Shown here piece by piece: positions 52,482-63,592 of a stretch of 64,000 nt of DNA. Within the stretch, counting starts at the first letter, position 1; the number at the start of each line of letters is the position of its first letter. Location of the stretch: NCBI GenBank assembly GCA_006969625.1, contig CP030885.1, forward strand, positions 1,736,001-1,800,000, written 5' to 3'. Both the position numbers and the translations under genes were made by a program. The DNA is from Rhodospirillaceae bacterium (GTDB lineage: Bacteria; Pseudomonadota; Alphaproteobacteria; Kiloniellales; DSM-21159). The notes beneath the pieces were generated by a model. That model saw only the letters and a program-made list of their open reading frames with translations, was not told the origin of the DNA and did no database searches.

Positions 52482-52619
52482 GGCGGTTTCCGACCGTGTG
52501 GAACCACTGCGTGGTTCCGCCGGTCGGGTAGAAACCGCCCTAAAACAAAATCTTGGAGGGATGCTTTCCGACCTGAGCGAATCGCTTTGGCGATCCACTC
52601 AGGTCGGGCATGGCTCTAT
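52478..52619. repeat. 142-bp palindromic element, copy 4
   Basis: Begins CTAGGGCGG and ends GGCTCTAT (one base off CTAG). Hairpin 1, the AAACAAAATCTT linker and hairpin 2 match the copy at 47374-47515 almost base for base. The stop codon of the upstream 125-residue gene lies in the first CTAG. The following 80 bases to the next gene hold no clear feature. Confidence 0.9.
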
Positions 52620-52698
52620 GGGCGCCGTTCGGTCGAGGCGGCAGGCGCCTCGGTCCACGGCAGGCCGGGACCGGCGGGGCGCTCCATGTCGGCGCCGC

Positions 52699-52941
52699 TC
52701 AGGCCATCACCGGCAAGCGGCGCACCGTGGCGTTCGGGTGGTCGTGGACAAGGCGGTAGACCTCGGCATCCTCGACGGTCAGCTTGTGGAAATCGCCGTC
52801 GTCGACCCGATAGACGAATCTCGGTTTGGGGCCGAGCACGCGAACCTCCTCGGGCTTGTGCAGGGGCGTGACCCCGAGGCGCGTGAAGTGATTCTTGTCG
52901 GTGAAGGCCGCGTGGCCGAAGACGTAGACCGAGTAGGTCAT
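52699..52941 (-). CDS. Hypothetical 80-residue protein
   Basis: Not recognised. Short cytosolic protein with a beta/alpha feel (MTYSVYVFGHAAFTDKNHF, RFVYRVDDGDFHKLTVEDAE, ending ATVRRLPVMA). AAGGAGGG lies nine bases before the ATG, a strong translation signal, and a TATAAT -10 box with a palindromic operator sits about 100 bases upstream. These features make it a real, tightly controlled gene. It may belong to the same unit as the divergent XRE regulator. Confidence 0.75.
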   Translation of the reverse strand: MTYSVYVFGHAAFTDKNHFTRLGVTPLHKPEEVRVLGPKPRFVYRVDDGDFHKLTVEDAEVYRLVHDHPNATVRRLPVMA

Positions 52942-53035
52942 GGCATCCCGCCCTCCTTGGGCGTCGGCTGAGAGATGTCTCCTGGAAGTGTCTCCACTTC
53001 GACAGATTGCTGCGGTAACGTTTTCGTCTAGACCA

Positions 53036-53041
53036 ATTATA
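53036..53041 (-). promoter_or_regulatory. -10 box of the 80-residue protein's promoter
   Basis: Consensus TATAAT on the minus strand. A TTGCGA lies 19 bases upstream, slightly long spacing, and the first palindrome of the operator pair occupies the spacer. The 5' leader to the start codon would be about 90 bases. Confidence 0.6.
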
Positions 53042-53042
53042 T

Positions 53043-53091
53043 GCGCACTCGGTGCGCTCATCGCAAGGGTATTAATGCGCACCTAGTGCGC
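53043..53091. promoter_or_regulatory. Tandem palindromic operators
   Basis: Two copies of GCGCAC-N3-GTGCGC, at 53043-53057 (spacer TCG) and 53077-53091 (spacer CTA), 34 bases centre to centre, about three helical turns. The first lies between the -35 and -10 of the minus-strand promoter, as expected for repression. The divergent XRE-type protein is the natural candidate to bind here, but that is inferred. Confidence 0.7.
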
Positions 53092-53224
53092 TTCGTTCCA
53101 AGACGGCCACGGCGCTGCCTGTCCGCTGCCGCCTTGACTTGTATGGGAGCGGCGGGCCGCCTATTCTCGCGATCAGCTCGTGTTTGCCCGTGAATGCGCG
53201 AACCGGAGGGGGCGGATCGCTGTC

Positions 53225-53563
53225 ATGAAGGTGCCGGTCAAGAAGGACGGTGCCGGCCTGGATATGAGTGCCGAGGCCTTCAAGCGTTGGCGCAAGTCCC
53301 TCGGCATGACCCAGAAGGACGCGGCCGAGGCCCTGGGCCTGAAGCGCCGCGTGGTGCAGTACTACGAGAAGGGCGAGCGCAAGGGAAAGACGGTCGAGAT
53401 CCCGCTGACGGTGCGCCTCGCCTGCTATGCGCTGACCGCCGACGTGCGCGACTACGCCGGCCCTGACGAGGACGGCGAGGCGGTGGTGCAGAAGTCGCGC
53501 TCCAAGGTCCGCAAGAAGCCGGTCAAGAAAGCTGCGCCGGCCGCGCAGGAGGCGGCACGCTGA
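53225..53563 (+). CDS. XRE-family helix-turn-helix protein
   Basis: 112 residues. The helix-turn-helix spans about residues 18-60 (FKRWRKSLGMTQKDAAEALG, then RRVVQYYEKGERKGKTVEIP). A Lys/Ala-rich basic tail closes the protein. Small XRE proteins of this form are common in alphaproteobacteria. GGAGG lies 14 bases before the ATG, a little far. It is divergent from the 80-residue gene with the tandem operators between them. Confidence 0.88.
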   Translation: MKVPVKKDGAGLDMSAEAFKRWRKSLGMTQKDAAEALGLKRRVVQYYEKGERKGKTVEIPLTVRLACYALTADVRDYAGPDEDGEAVVQKSRSKVRKKPVKKAAPAAQEAAR

Positions 53564-53683
53564 GTTCCGCCGCCGGGCGGCGAGCGGCCTCGAAGTCGGC
53601 CCTGACTAGCTGAAGAGTTGAACGGAGCATGAAGTTGTTCCACGCTCGGCAGCGAGTCGCATACCCCGAATCAGGACACAGGT

Positions 53684-54541
53684 ATGTCGCGGGAAGAGCG
53701 CACGAGGACCACTGCGCCGGTTGCCAAGGCCGACTTCGGCACGATCTACGACCTGCCGTCGCCGAACGCCTATCTCCGCGCGATGGCGGCACTGGACTAC
53801 CGGCCGCCGGCGCATGCGCGGCCCATCTTCAGCCGCTGTCTGGCCGAGCTGCGGCGCCTGCGCGGGGTCGCGCGGCCGACGGTGCTCGATCTTTGTTGCG
53901 GCTACGGCATCAACGCCGGGCTGCTGCGCTACGAGTTGGAACTGGAGGCGCTCTACCGTCGCGCCCTCGAGGATCCGGCTGCGGGCGAGCCGGCGCACGA
54001 TCAGGCTTTCTTCGCCGGCTTGCCTCGACGCTGGCCGGAGGTGCGCACGCTCGGCCTCGACGTCGCCGCGCGGGCGGTCGGCTATGGGCTGGCGGCGGGC
54101 CTGCTCGATCGCGGCCTCGTCGCCGATCTGGAGCGGCCGGAGCGAGTGGCCCTGCCCGATCTCGCCGAGGAGCGCGTCGACCTGATTACGGTGACCGGCG
54201 GGGTCGGCTACATCGGGGCACGCACCTTTTCGAGCGTGCTGCAGGCCTTGGACGACCCAAAGCCCTGGGTCGTCTGCCTGGTTCTGCGCTTCGTCCCCTT
54301 CGAGGCCTGTGCCGAGGCTCTGCAGGCAGCGGGGCTGGCGGTCGAGCGCTGGACCGGCGGCACCTTCACCCAGCGGCGCATCGCCTCGGAGGAGGAGCGC
54401 GACTTCGTGCTCGGCGAACTCGCGCGACACGGCCGCGATCCGGCCGGCCGCGAGGCCGAGGGCTGGCTGCATACGGACCTCTTCCTGGCCCGCCCGCCGG
54501 ACGAAGCCGAGGCAGTGCCGCTCGCGCGGCTGTTCAGCTAG
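53684..54541 (+). CDS. SAM-dependent methyltransferase-like protein
   Basis: 285 residues. The SAM-binding loop TVLDLCCGYGINAGLL (66-81) and a following acidic stretch fit a Rossmann methyltransferase. The second half (VDLITVTGGVGYIGARTFSS, CLVLRFVPFEACAEAL) is less usual. The family is not recognised further and the substrate is unknown. The last eight bases overlap the convergent PAS-protein gene. Confidence 0.78.
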   Translation: MSREERTRTTAPVAKADFGTIYDLPSPNAYLRAMAALDYRPPAHARPIFSRCLAELRRLRGVARPTVLDLCCGYGINAGLLRYELELEALYRRALEDPAAGEPAHDQAFFAGLPRRWPEVRTLGLDVAARAVGYGLAAGLLDRGLVADLERPERVALPDLAEERVDLITVTGGVGYIGARTFSSVLQALDDPKPWVVCLVLRFVPFEACAEALQAAGLAVERWTGGTFTQRRIASEEERDFVLGELARHGRDPAGREAEGWLHTDLFLARPPDEAEAVPLARLFS

Positions 54542-55007
54542 CGGCGTCGGCGAACAGGGACTTCTGGACCCCGAGCAGCATGTTAACCTGCCGGCCGTCG
54601 TCGGACAGCGGCATCAGCAACCGCTCATAGTGCATCGGGCGTCCGCTGTGCTGCACGAACTCGTCGATGAAGTACTGCGGTTCGCCGCTGTCGACCGTCA
54701 AGCGGTACTCGCCCATGATTTCGTAGCTCTTGCCGTCCAGGTCGAGCGACGAAAGGGCATGGCCGGTGAAATCCCGACCGTAGCGATCCACCACGTCGGT
54801 GCCGACGAGGCGAAACCGGAAGTCCGAAGGTACCGCCCGCGCGTCGTAGATCACGTCGGCGAGCAGGGTCCGGCTGAGCCAGGGAACCATCTCCGATGGC
54901 TCGATGTCGCGCCGGGACGGCATGATGCGCCCTTGGCACTTGGCGCGCCAGTAGCGGAGCGCGTTGTGCAGTTCCGGGCTGCGCAGCGTGTCGGGATCGA
55001 AGTTCAT
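54534..55007 (-). CDS. PAS-domain protein (PAS_5 type)
   Basis: 157 residues. A single PAS-like domain of the kind frequent in Rhodospirillales: LRYWRAKCQGRIMPSRRDIE, FRFRLVGTDVVDRYGRDFTG and ERLLMPLSDDGRQVNMLLG. No output domain is attached, so it is probably a stand-alone sensor or partner protein. Cytosolic. Its end overlaps the convergent methyltransferase gene by eight bases. Confidence 0.85.
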   Translation of the reverse strand: MNFDPDTLRSPELHNALRYWRAKCQGRIMPSRRDIEPSEMVPWLSRTLLADVIYDARAVPSDFRFRLVGTDVVDRYGRDFTGHALSSLDLDGKSYEIMGEYRLTVDSGEPQYFIDEFVQHSGRPMHYERLLMPLSDDGRQVNMLLGVQKSLFADAAS

Positions 55008-55122
55008 GGACCCCTCCTCTGGTCAATGCGAGAGTCCACAACCTGAGATCTAAAGCGACCTCCTGAATGCATTACCTGTAGTATAGCAACTTGGTGCCCA
55101 CATTCACCGCCATTCTTTGGGT

Positions 55123-55141
55123 AAACACGATTAGAGTGTTT
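55123..55141. promoter_or_regulatory. Inverted repeat upstream of the CoA-transferase gene
   Basis: AAACAC-N7-GTGTTT, 60 bases before the CoA-transferase start, in an otherwise AT-richer promoter region. Shape typical of a dimeric repressor site; the regulator is unknown. Confidence 0.4.
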
Positions 55142-55200
55142 GCGAAACGCGGGGGATCGCAAGGCGACCTCAACCGGGAGAGAAGGCGGGAACGGGCGGC

Positions 55201-57132
55201 ATGAAGAACAAGGCGGTGAGTGCGGCGGAGGCTGTCGCCGCGCTGCGCGACGGCGATGCCCTCTGCACCTCGGGGTTCGTCGGGATCGGCACGCCCGACG
55301 CGCTTCTCGCGGCCCTCGAGCAGCGCTTCCTCGAGACCGGCGGACCGCGCGGGCTCACCCTCGTCTTCGCCGCCGGGCAGGGCGACGGCCGGGATCGCGG
55401 GCTCAACCGGCTCGGACATCCCGGTCTGCTGAAGCGGGCGATCGGCGGTCACTGGGGCCTGATCCCCAAGGTCGGGCGCCTGGCGCTCGACCAGGAGATC
55501 GAGGCCTACAACCTGCCGCAGGGCGTCATCTCGCAGCTTTATCGGGACATCGCCGCCGGCAAGCCCGGCGTGTTGACCAAGGTGGGTCTGGAGACCTTCG
55601 TCGATCCGGCCCTCGAAGGCGGAAAAATCAACGGGCGCACGACGGAAAATCTGGTCGAGCGGGTCGAATTGGCGGGAGAGACCTGGCTGTTCTACCGCGC
55701 CTTTCCGCTCGATGTGTCCTTCATCCGGGCCACCACCGCGGATCCGGCGGGGAACCTGACGATGGAGCGCGAGGCGCTGACGCTCGACAACCTGGCCATG
55801 GCGATGGCCGCGAAGAACTCGGGCGGCATGGTGGTCGCCCAGGTCGAGCGGATCGCCGAGGCCGGCTCGCTGAACCCGCGTCAGGTGGTGGTGCCCGGCG
55901 TCCTGGTCGACTGCGTGGTCATCGCCGAGCCGGCGCTGCACCCGCAGACCTATGCCGTCGCCTACGACCCGGCCTTCTCGGCCGAGATCCGCCGACCCCT
56001 GGACGCTCTGGCGCCGCTGCCTTTGGATGCGCGCAAAATCATCGCCCGCCGCGCCGCCTTCGAGTTGCCGCCGGGCGGCGTCGTCAACCTGGGCATCGGC
56101 ATGCCGGAAGGGGTGGCGGCGGTGGCGAACGAGGAGAAGATCCTGCGCCATATCACGTTGACCGCCGAGCCCGGCGTCATCGGCGGCTTGCCGCAGTCGG
56201 GTCTGAACTTCGGCGCGGCGGTGAATACCGACGCCATCGTGCACCAGAACCAGCAGTTCGACTTCTACGACGGCGGCGGGCTGGACATGGCCTGCCTCGG
56301 CATGGCGGAGGCCGATGCCGCCGGCAACGTCAACGTCAGCCGCTTCGGGCCGAAGCTGGCCGGCGCCGGCGGCTTCATCAACATCTCGCAGAACGCCCGC
56401 CGCCTGGTCTTCGCCGGCACCTTCACCGCCGGCGGCCTGGAGATCGCGGTCGAGGACGGGGCCTTGCGCATCGTCACCGAAGGCCGCGCCCGCAAGGTCG
56501 TCGAGGCGGTCGAGCAGGTGACCTTCTCCGGCGCCTACGCCGCCCGGCGCGGCCAGCCGGTGCTCTACGTCACCGAGCGCTGCGTCTTCGAGCTGCGGCC
56601 CGAGGGTCTGACGCTCACCGAAGTAGCGCCCGGCCTGGACCTGGGGCGGGACGTCCTGGCCCACATGGCCTTCCGGCCGCGCGTGGACGGGCCGCGCGGG
56701 ATGGACGTTCGCATCTTCCGCGATGCGCCGATGGAGCTGGAGCGCGACCTGCTGGGACTCGATCTCTCGCGCCGCATCGCCTACGACGCCGGCGAGGATC
56801 GGCTCTATCTCAACTTCGAGGGGCTGCAGGTGCACACGGCGGCGGACGTCGAACGGGTGCGCGCGGCCGTCGAGGGGGTCTGCCACGGCATCGGCCACCG
56901 TGTCCCCGTGGTGGTCAATTACGACGGCGCGGTGATCGCCGAGCCGGTCATCGACGCCTACGCGGCGATGGTTCGGCACATGGAGGAGACCTGGTACACC
57001 CAGGTCTCGCGCTACACCACCAGCGTCTTCATGCGCCTGAAGCTCGGACGGGCGCTGGAGCAGCGCGCCGTCAAGCCGCACGTCTTCGAAAGCCGCGGCG
57101 AGGCGGAAGCGTTCCACAAAGCTCAGGCGTAG
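55201..57132 (+). CDS. Acyl-CoA:acetate/3-ketoacid CoA transferase (fused alpha-beta, YdiF type)
   Basis: 643 residues containing both family I CoA-transferase halves in one chain. The first half has [12 protein letters not shown] and [17 protein letters not shown]; the second has [16 protein letters not shown] and the catalytic Glu323 in [11 protein letters not shown]. It swaps CoA between short-chain acids through a glutamyl-CoA intermediate. Similar to E. coli YdiF and acetate CoA-transferases. It is convergent with, and overlaps by 10 bases, the thioesterase gene. Confidence 0.93.
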   Translation: MKNKAVSAAEAVAALRDGDALCTSGFVGIGTPDALLAALEQRFLETGGPRGLTLVFAAGQGDGRDRGLNRLGHPGLLKRAIGGHWGLIPKVGRLALDQEIEAYNLPQGVISQLYRDIAAGKPGVLTKVGLETFVDPALEGGKINGRTTENLVERVELAGETWLFYRAFPLDVSFIRATTADPAGNLTMEREALTLDNLAMAMAAKNSGGMVVAQVERIAEAGSLNPRQVVVPGVLVDCVVIAEPALHPQTYAVAYDPAFSAEIRRPLDALAPLPLDARKIIARRAAFELPPGGVVNLGIGMPEGVAAVANEEKILRHITLTAEPGVIGGLPQSGLNFGAAVNTDAIVHQNQQFDFYDGGGLDMACLGMAEADAAGNVNVSRFGPKLAGAGGFINISQNARRLVFAGTFTAGGLEIAVEDGALRIVTEGRARKVVEAVEQVTFSGAYAARRGQPVLYVTERCVFELRPEGLTLTEVAPGLDLGRDVLAHMAFRPRVDGPRGMDVRIFRDAPMELERDLLGLDLSRRIAYDAGEDRLYLNFEGLQVHTAADVERVRAAVEGVCHGIGHRVPVVVNYDGAVIAEPVIDAYAAMVRHMEETWYTQVSRYTTSVFMRLKLGRALEQRAVKPHVFESRGEAEAFHKAQA

Positions 57133-57551
57133 TTCGGCAGTTCGGCGAGCCGATGCCGCGAGCGGGCGAAAAGGCCGGAGCCGCGCCCGCACTCCTTGCC
57201 GCGCTCGTCCAACACCACGCCTTCGGCGATCAGTTGCGAGCGGGTCTGGTCGACCAACTTCGCCTCGGCGGCCATGGTGGCGCCGACGATCGGCCGGGTG
57301 AAGTAGAGGGTGAAGCTGGCGGTCAGCAGGAACACATCCTCCACCGCCGACTGGGCGGCGAAGAAGCAGGTATCGTCCAGGACCTTGAAGTAGTGTGTCC
57401 CGTGCACCGCGCCGGCGGCGTGCAGGAAGGTCTCCTGGATCGGCAGGTCCAGACGCGCGGTCCCCTGGCCGATGGTCAGACGCCCCCGGTAGTAGCCGTT
57501 GAAGGGGGCGGCATGGTACATCCGCTCCAGCGCGCGGTGATGGTCGGACAA
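57123..57551 (-). CDS. PaaI-like hotdog-fold thioesterase
   Basis: 142 residues from the TTG at 57551, which has a perfect GGAGG six bases upstream. A later ATG at [10 protein letters not shown] lacks one. The hotdog fold is indicated by [22 protein letters not shown], the conserved helix region, and [17 protein letters not shown]. Hydrolyses acyl-CoA esters of unknown chain. Its position facing a CoA transferase suggests related acyl-CoA turnover. Confidence 0.87.
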   Translation of the reverse strand: MSDHHRALERMYHAAPFNGYYRGRLTIGQGTARLDLPIQETFLHAAGAVHGTHYFKVLDDTCFFAAQSAVEDVFLLTASFTLYFTRPIVGATMAAEAKLVDQTRSQLIAEGVVLDERGKECGRGSGLFARSRHRLAELPNYA

Positions 57552-57627
57552 GGGTTGCCTCCGGTGCCGAGTCGTCGCCCGAAGTCTACCGCGCCGGCGC
57601 AGGCTTGACGTCCCCAGCGGCGGGAAT

Positions 57628-58899
57628 ATGACTGGACCTATGCCCGATTTCGCCGAGCTGCTCGCGCCCTTTGCGCTGGACGACTTCCTGGACCGGGTGC
57701 GTGGCCGCACCTGGTTGCACGTCGAGGGTGCGCCGGCCAAGACGGCGCCGCTGATGTCCTGGGACGCGCTGTCGCGCCTTCTGGAGATGGACGTCTGGAC
57801 GTCCCGCACGTTGCAGCTCGTGCTCGACCGCCAGCGGGTGCCGGCGGAGGCCTTCTGCCGCGAGGAGAAGGACCGCAGCCACACCAGCGTGCAGAAGCCG
57901 GACCCGGCGCAGGTGCAGCAGTGGCTGGAGCGCGGCGCCTCGCTGCTGCTGAACGAGATCGAGACGCTGCATCCGGCGATCCGCGTCGTCTGCGTCACGC
58001 TGGAACGGACGCTCGGCGCCAAGGCTTCGGCCAACCTCTACTGCTCCTGGAAGGGGCATCAGGCCTTCGATTCCCACTACGACCGGCATGACGTCTATGC
58101 CTTCCAGGTGATCGGGCGAAAGGGCTGGCGCATCTACGAAGGGCGCGCCGACCGGCCGATCGAGCACGCCGCCTTCTACAACGTGCCGCAGTCCGAGTAC
58201 GACCGCATGAAGGGCCGGGTCGCCGCCGAGGTGACCATGACGCCGGGCGACCTGATCTATCTGCCGCGCGGCCAGTTCCACGACGCGCTCGCGCTCGACG
58301 AGGCCTCGGTGCACGTCACCTTCAGTTGCAGCGCGCCGATCGGCCTCGATTGGCTGAACGACCTCTGGACGGTGGCGATGCAGGATCCGCTGTTCCGCGA
58401 GGACATGCCGATGGCGCGGCCCGGCGGCGCGGCGGAGAACCCGGCGCTGGTGGGGCATCTGCAGGCCCTGGCCGAGCGCTTCGCGGCGCTGGCGCGCGAC
58501 CCAAGCCTGATCGAGCGCTCGGTGCAGGCCCGCGCGCGCTACGGCTACCGCCGCCACGACATGGCGTTGCCGCCGCGGCCGGCCGGTGCGGCGCCCGCTG
58601 CCGCGGCCCAGGGAAGCTTGGAAGGTGCTGCCCCTCCCGGCCGGCCGGCGCCGCCGCGCTTCTCCGTGGCGGCCGAAGGCATGCAGCTCAGCCGCCAGGG
58701 GGCCGATTGGCTGCTGCAGGGCGGTGGCCAGCCGGTGCGCCTGTCGGCCGGCGACGGCAAGGTCGTGGAGTGGATCGCCAGGCAGCAGAGCTTCGACCTC
58801 CAGGCGCTCGCCGGCGCCTTCCCCCTGCACGACCAGAAGCGCCTGGCCGACATCGTCAGCGGCCTGAAGCAACGCGGCGTGCTGCAGCGGGTGGCTTGA
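57628..58899 (+). CDS. JmjC-like cupin oxygenase (ROX/cupin_4 family)
   Basis: 423 residues. Fe(II)/2-oxoglutarate oxygenase fold with the iron ligands His150 and Asp152 in SHYDRHDV and a distal His218 in PRGQFHD. Residues 310-345 are a Pro/Ala-rich linker, and the last 80 residues form a winged-helix-like domain as in the ribosomal oxygenases YcfD/MINA53, which hydroxylate ribosomal proteins. Whether a ribosomal protein is the target here is not known. The gene is divergent from the thioesterase. Confidence 0.9.
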   Translation: MTGPMPDFAELLAPFALDDFLDRVRGRTWLHVEGAPAKTAPLMSWDALSRLLEMDVWTSRTLQLVLDRQRVPAEAFCREEKDRSHTSVQKPDPAQVQQWLERGASLLLNEIETLHPAIRVVCVTLERTLGAKASANLYCSWKGHQAFDSHYDRHDVYAFQVIGRKGWRIYEGRADRPIEHAAFYNVPQSEYDRMKGRVAAEVTMTPGDLIYLPRGQFHDALALDEASVHVTFSCSAPIGLDWLNDLWTVAMQDPLFREDMPMARPGGAAENPALVGHLQALAERFAALARDPSLIERSVQARARYGYRRHDMALPPRPAGAAPAAAAQGSLEGAAPPGRPAPPRFSVAAEGMQLSRQGADWLLQGGGQPVRLSAGDGKVVEWIARQQSFDLQALAGAFPLHDQKRLADIVSGLKQRGVLQRVA

Positions 58900-58905
58900 G
58901 AGGTT

Positions 58906-60804
<1,899 letters not shown>

Positions 60805-60868
60805 GACGGCCGCGGAGATAGCATGACGCGGGCTGCGGGGCTATCGGTGCGCTCTGTCGCCGCGACGG

Positions 60869-60897
60869 TTGCCCACCGGCATTTCGCCCGCTATAGG
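60869..60897 (+). promoter_or_regulatory. Putative sigma70 promoter of ndk
   Basis: TTGCCC at 60869-60874 and TATAGG at 60892-60897 with a 17-base spacer, 83 bases before the ndk start. By consensus only. Confidence 0.45.
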
Positions 60898-60980
60898 TCC
60901 GCGCGACTTTTCCGGCGGCGTCCGACCTGGTGCGGGCGCCGCTCGTCGCAACCGAGTTCGAGATGGAGACCCAGCGACCC

Positions 60981-61403
60981 ATGGCGATCGAGCGCACCTT
61001 TTCGATCATCAAGCCCGACGCGACCCAGCGGAACATCACCGGCAAGATCCTCGACCGGCTGGAGTCCGCCGGCCTGCGCGTGGTGGCGCAGAAGCGCGTC
61101 CGGCTGACCAAGGCCCAGGCCGAGGGCTTCTACGCCGTGCACAAGGACAAGCCCTTCTTCAACGATCTGGTCGCCTTCATGACCTCGGGCCCGGTGGTGC
61201 TGCAGGTGCTGGAGAGCGAGAACGCGATCGCCAAGAACCGCGAGGTGATGGGCGCGACCAACCCCGCCAATGCCGAGCCCGGCACCATCCGGGCCGACTT
61301 CGCCGAGTCGATCGAGGCCAACTCGGTGCACGGCTCGGACGGCCCGGACACGGCGGCGCAGGAGATCGCCTATTTCTTCGCCCAGACCGAGATCGTCGGC
61401 TGA
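60981..61403 (+). CDS. ndk: Nucleoside diphosphate kinase
   Basis: 140 residues, full length. Transfers the gamma phosphate from ATP to nucleoside diphosphates through the phospho-His117 in NSVHGSDG. The N-terminal [15 protein letters not shown] and [16 protein letters not shown] are invariant family blocks. The ATG at 60981 was chosen over an upstream in-frame ATG at 60930 because it gives the standard N-terminus. A strong terminator follows. Confidence 0.97.
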   Translation: MAIERTFSIIKPDATQRNITGKILDRLESAGLRVVAQKRVRLTKAQAEGFYAVHKDKPFFNDLVAFMTSGPVVLQVLESENAIAKNREVMGATNPANAEPGTIRADFAESIEANSVHGSDGPDTAAQEIAYFFAQTEIVG

Positions 61404-61428
61404 GCGTTCGCCGGACGCGCGGCACGAA

Positions 61429-61461
61429 AAACGGCGGGCGCCCGAGGGCGGCCCGCCGTTT
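61429..61461. terminator. Terminator hairpin between ndk and the oxidase subunit gene
   Basis: AAACGGCGGGC and its exact complement GCCCGCCGTTT flank an 11-base loop. A-rich on the left and T-rich on the right, so it can serve both convergent genes. Confidence 0.75.
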
Positions 61462-61484
61462 CGCGTTTCGGTCCGGCTGCGGCG

Positions 61485-61628
61485 TCAGCCGACGATGGCG
61501 AAACCCACCACCAGCGCGACGATCACAGCTACGACGACGGCGCCACGCACGCTGTTGCGGATGAAGCTGTTGTAGGTCTTCTCGTGCTCGACCAGCAGTT
61601 CCTGCTGGAAGGTTTCCTCATTGGCCAT
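61485..61628 (-). CDS. aa3-type cytochrome c oxidase subunit IV
   Basis: 47 residues. The N-terminal cytosolic part ELLVEHEKTYNSFIRNSVRG precedes a single membrane helix (AVVVAVIVALVVGFAI). This is the pattern of the tiny bacterial CoxIV subunit found in alphaproteobacteria, where HExTY is the conserved core. It would sit in the inner membrane with the aa3 oxidase; the other subunits are not here. The start at 61628 was preferred over 61670. Confidence 0.85.
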   Translation of the reverse strand: MANEETFQQELLVEHEKTYNSFIRNSVRGAVVVAVIVALVVGFAIVG

Positions 61629-61725
61629 CGGGTCCTCGTCCTGCTCGTTGCCGGTGGGGGTCTGTCGCATGCGACCGGTCCGTTGGTCTGACTCGGTGTT
61701 TTCTTACGGCAAGCGGCAGCGGGGC

Positions 61726-62409
61726 TCAAGATGCCGCGACGTCGCTGGCGCTCGTATCGCTTCCGGCCGGATTGATCAGCAACGGCAGGGGCTTGCCGGG
61801 GCTCTCGACGTGCGCCGCCTCGCCCTCCACCCGGACGTGCCCGGCGGCCAGCAGGGAAAGGCAGAGCGGATAGAGCCGGTGTTCGGCCTCCAGCACGCGG
61901 GCGGCAAGGGTTTCCGTGTCGTCGTCGGGCAGCACCGGCACTGCGGCCTGGCCGAGGATCGGGCCCCGGTCGACCGTCTCGCGCACCAGGTGGACGGTGC
62001 AGCCGTGCAGCTTGACGCCGGCCTCCAGCGCGCGGGCGTGCGTATCGAGCCCGGGAAAGGCGGGCAGCAGCGAGGGGTGGATGTTGACCAGGCGGTCGCG
62101 CCAGCGCGTGACGAAGCGGCCGGTCACCACCCGCATGAAGCCGGCCTGGGCCACCAGTTCGGCGCCCGCCGCCTCCAGCTTTGCCGTCATCGCCTGCTCG
62201 AAGGCCTCGCGGCCGGTGAAGTCGCGGTGCGGCAGGACGGCGGTCGGCACGCCTGCGGCGGCAGCGCGCTCCAGCCCCTGGACACCGGGCTTGTTGGAGA
62301 TCGCCAGGACGATCTGGTAGGGGCAGTCGGGCGCCTGGGCTGCGTCCAGCAGGGCCTGCAGGTTGCTGCCGCGCCCGGAGAGCAGCGCCCCGACCCGGAC
62401 GCGGTTCAC
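61726..62409 (-). CDS. purN: Phosphoribosylglycinamide formyltransferase
   Basis: 227 residues from a GTG start at 62409 that overlaps the purM stop (GTGA). Third step of purine synthesis, moving a formyl group from 10-formyl-THF to GAR. Family blocks: [53 protein letters not shown] with the catalytic His, and [14 protein letters not shown] with the catalytic Asp. Confidence 0.96.
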   Translation of the reverse strand: MNRVRVGALLSGRGSNLQALLDAAQAPDCPYQIVLAISNKPGVQGLERAAAAGVPTAVLPHRDFTGREAFEQAMTAKLEAAGAELVAQAGFMRVVTGRFVTRWRDRLVNIHPSLLPAFPGLDTHARALEAGVKLHGCTVHLVRETVDRGPILGQAAVPVLPDDDTETLAARVLEAEHRLYPLCLSLLAAGHVRVEGEAAHVESPGKPLPLLINPAGSDTSASDVAAS

Positions 62410-63452
62410 GCCGGCGCGCCCGCGATGGTCACGGCCGCCGCCTCGCGCGGCGCGATCTCGCCGATCCGGTAGACCGTCTCGCCGTGCCGTCCCAGCACGG
62501 CGGCGAGCGGCTCCACGGCCTCGGGCGCTACCACCAGTACGAAGCCGAGGCCGCAGTTGAAGGTGCGCAGCAGCTCGGTGTCGCTCAGGCCGCCGGCCTC
62601 GGCCAGCCAGGCGAAGACCGGGGGTTGCGGCCAGGCGTTGCGGTCGAGCCGGAACGCGAGGGTCTCGGGGACCACCCGCGGCAGGTTCTCCGGCAAGCCG
62701 CCGCCGGTGATGTGCGCCATCGCGTGCACGCCGCCGGCGCCCAGTGCGGCGAGCGCCGCCTTGACGTAGATGCGGGTCGGTGCGAGCAGCGCCTCGCCCA
62801 GCGGCGTGTCGCTGGCGAAGGGGGCGGGTGCGGCATAGTCCAGCCCGGCACGCTCGACCACCCTGCGGACCAGCGAGAAGCCGTTCGAGTGCAGGCCGGA
62901 GGAGGCGAGGCCGAGCACCAGGTCGCCGGCGCGCACCAGGGTGCCGTCGAGCAGCCGCTCGCGCTCGACCGCGCCGACCGCAAAACCCGCCAGGTCGTAG
63001 TCCCCTTCGGCGTAGAGGCCCGGCATCTCCGCCGTCTCGCCGCCAATCAGTGCGCAACCTGCCTGGCGGCAGCCCTCGGCGATGCCGGCGACGACGGTGG
63101 CGCCCACCTGCGGATCGAGGCGGCCGGTGGCGTAGTAGTCGAGGAAGAACAGCGGCTCGGCGCCCTGCACGACCAGATCGTTGACGCACATGGCGACCAG
63201 ATCGACGCCGACGCCATCGTGGATGCCGGCGGCGAGCGCGACCTTCAGCTTGGTGCCCACGCCATCGGTGGCGGCGACCAGCAGCGGGTCGGCATAGCCG
63301 CAGGCCTTCAGGTCGAAGACGGCGCCGAAGCCGCCGAGGCCGCCCATGACCCCGGCGCGCGCGGTGGCGCGGGCCAACGGCTTGATCGCCTCGACCAGCG
63401 CATTGCCGGCATCGATGTCGACGCCTGCGTCCTTGTAGGTCAGTCCGGCCAT
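62406..63452 (-). CDS. purM: Phosphoribosylformylglycinamidine cyclo-ligase
   Basis: 348 residues. AIR synthase, fifth step of purine synthesis, using ATP. Blocks: [72 protein letters not shown] and [13 protein letters not shown]. The start at 63452 gives the usual N-terminus. Coupled to purN by a four-base overlap and divergent from the DUF2066 gene. Confidence 0.97.
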   Translation of the reverse strand: MAGLTYKDAGVDIDAGNALVEAIKPLARATARAGVMGGLGGFGAVFDLKACGYADPLLVAATDGVGTKLKVALAAGIHDGVGVDLVAMCVNDLVVQGAEPLFFLDYYATGRLDPQVGATVVAGIAEGCRQAGCALIGGETAEMPGLYAEGDYDLAGFAVGAVERERLLDGTLVRAGDLVLGLASSGLHSNGFSLVRRVVERAGLDYAAPAPFASDTPLGEALLAPTRIYVKAALAALGAGGVHAMAHITGGGLPENLPRVVPETLAFRLDRNAWPQPPVFAWLAEAGGLSDTELLRTFNCGLGFVLVVAPEAVEPLAAVLGRHGETVYRIGEIAPREAAAVTIAGAPA

Positions 63453-63592
63453 GGCGCGCGTTCCGGTGGCGGGCGGGGCGGAAGGACGGCCCGCGAGCGT
63501 TTGTCTTCGCCGCCCAGCTCCAGTATGACTCGCAGGGCGAGCGGCGGCCCGGCGAAACGGGCGCGAGCATAGCGATTCCAAGGGGCGATTCA

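Noticed and set aside
53180..53224. N-terminal extension of the XRE protein
   Set aside because: The extra residues (FARECANRRGRIAV) are not family-like; the ATG at 53225 gives the standard start despite a distant Shine-Dalgarno.
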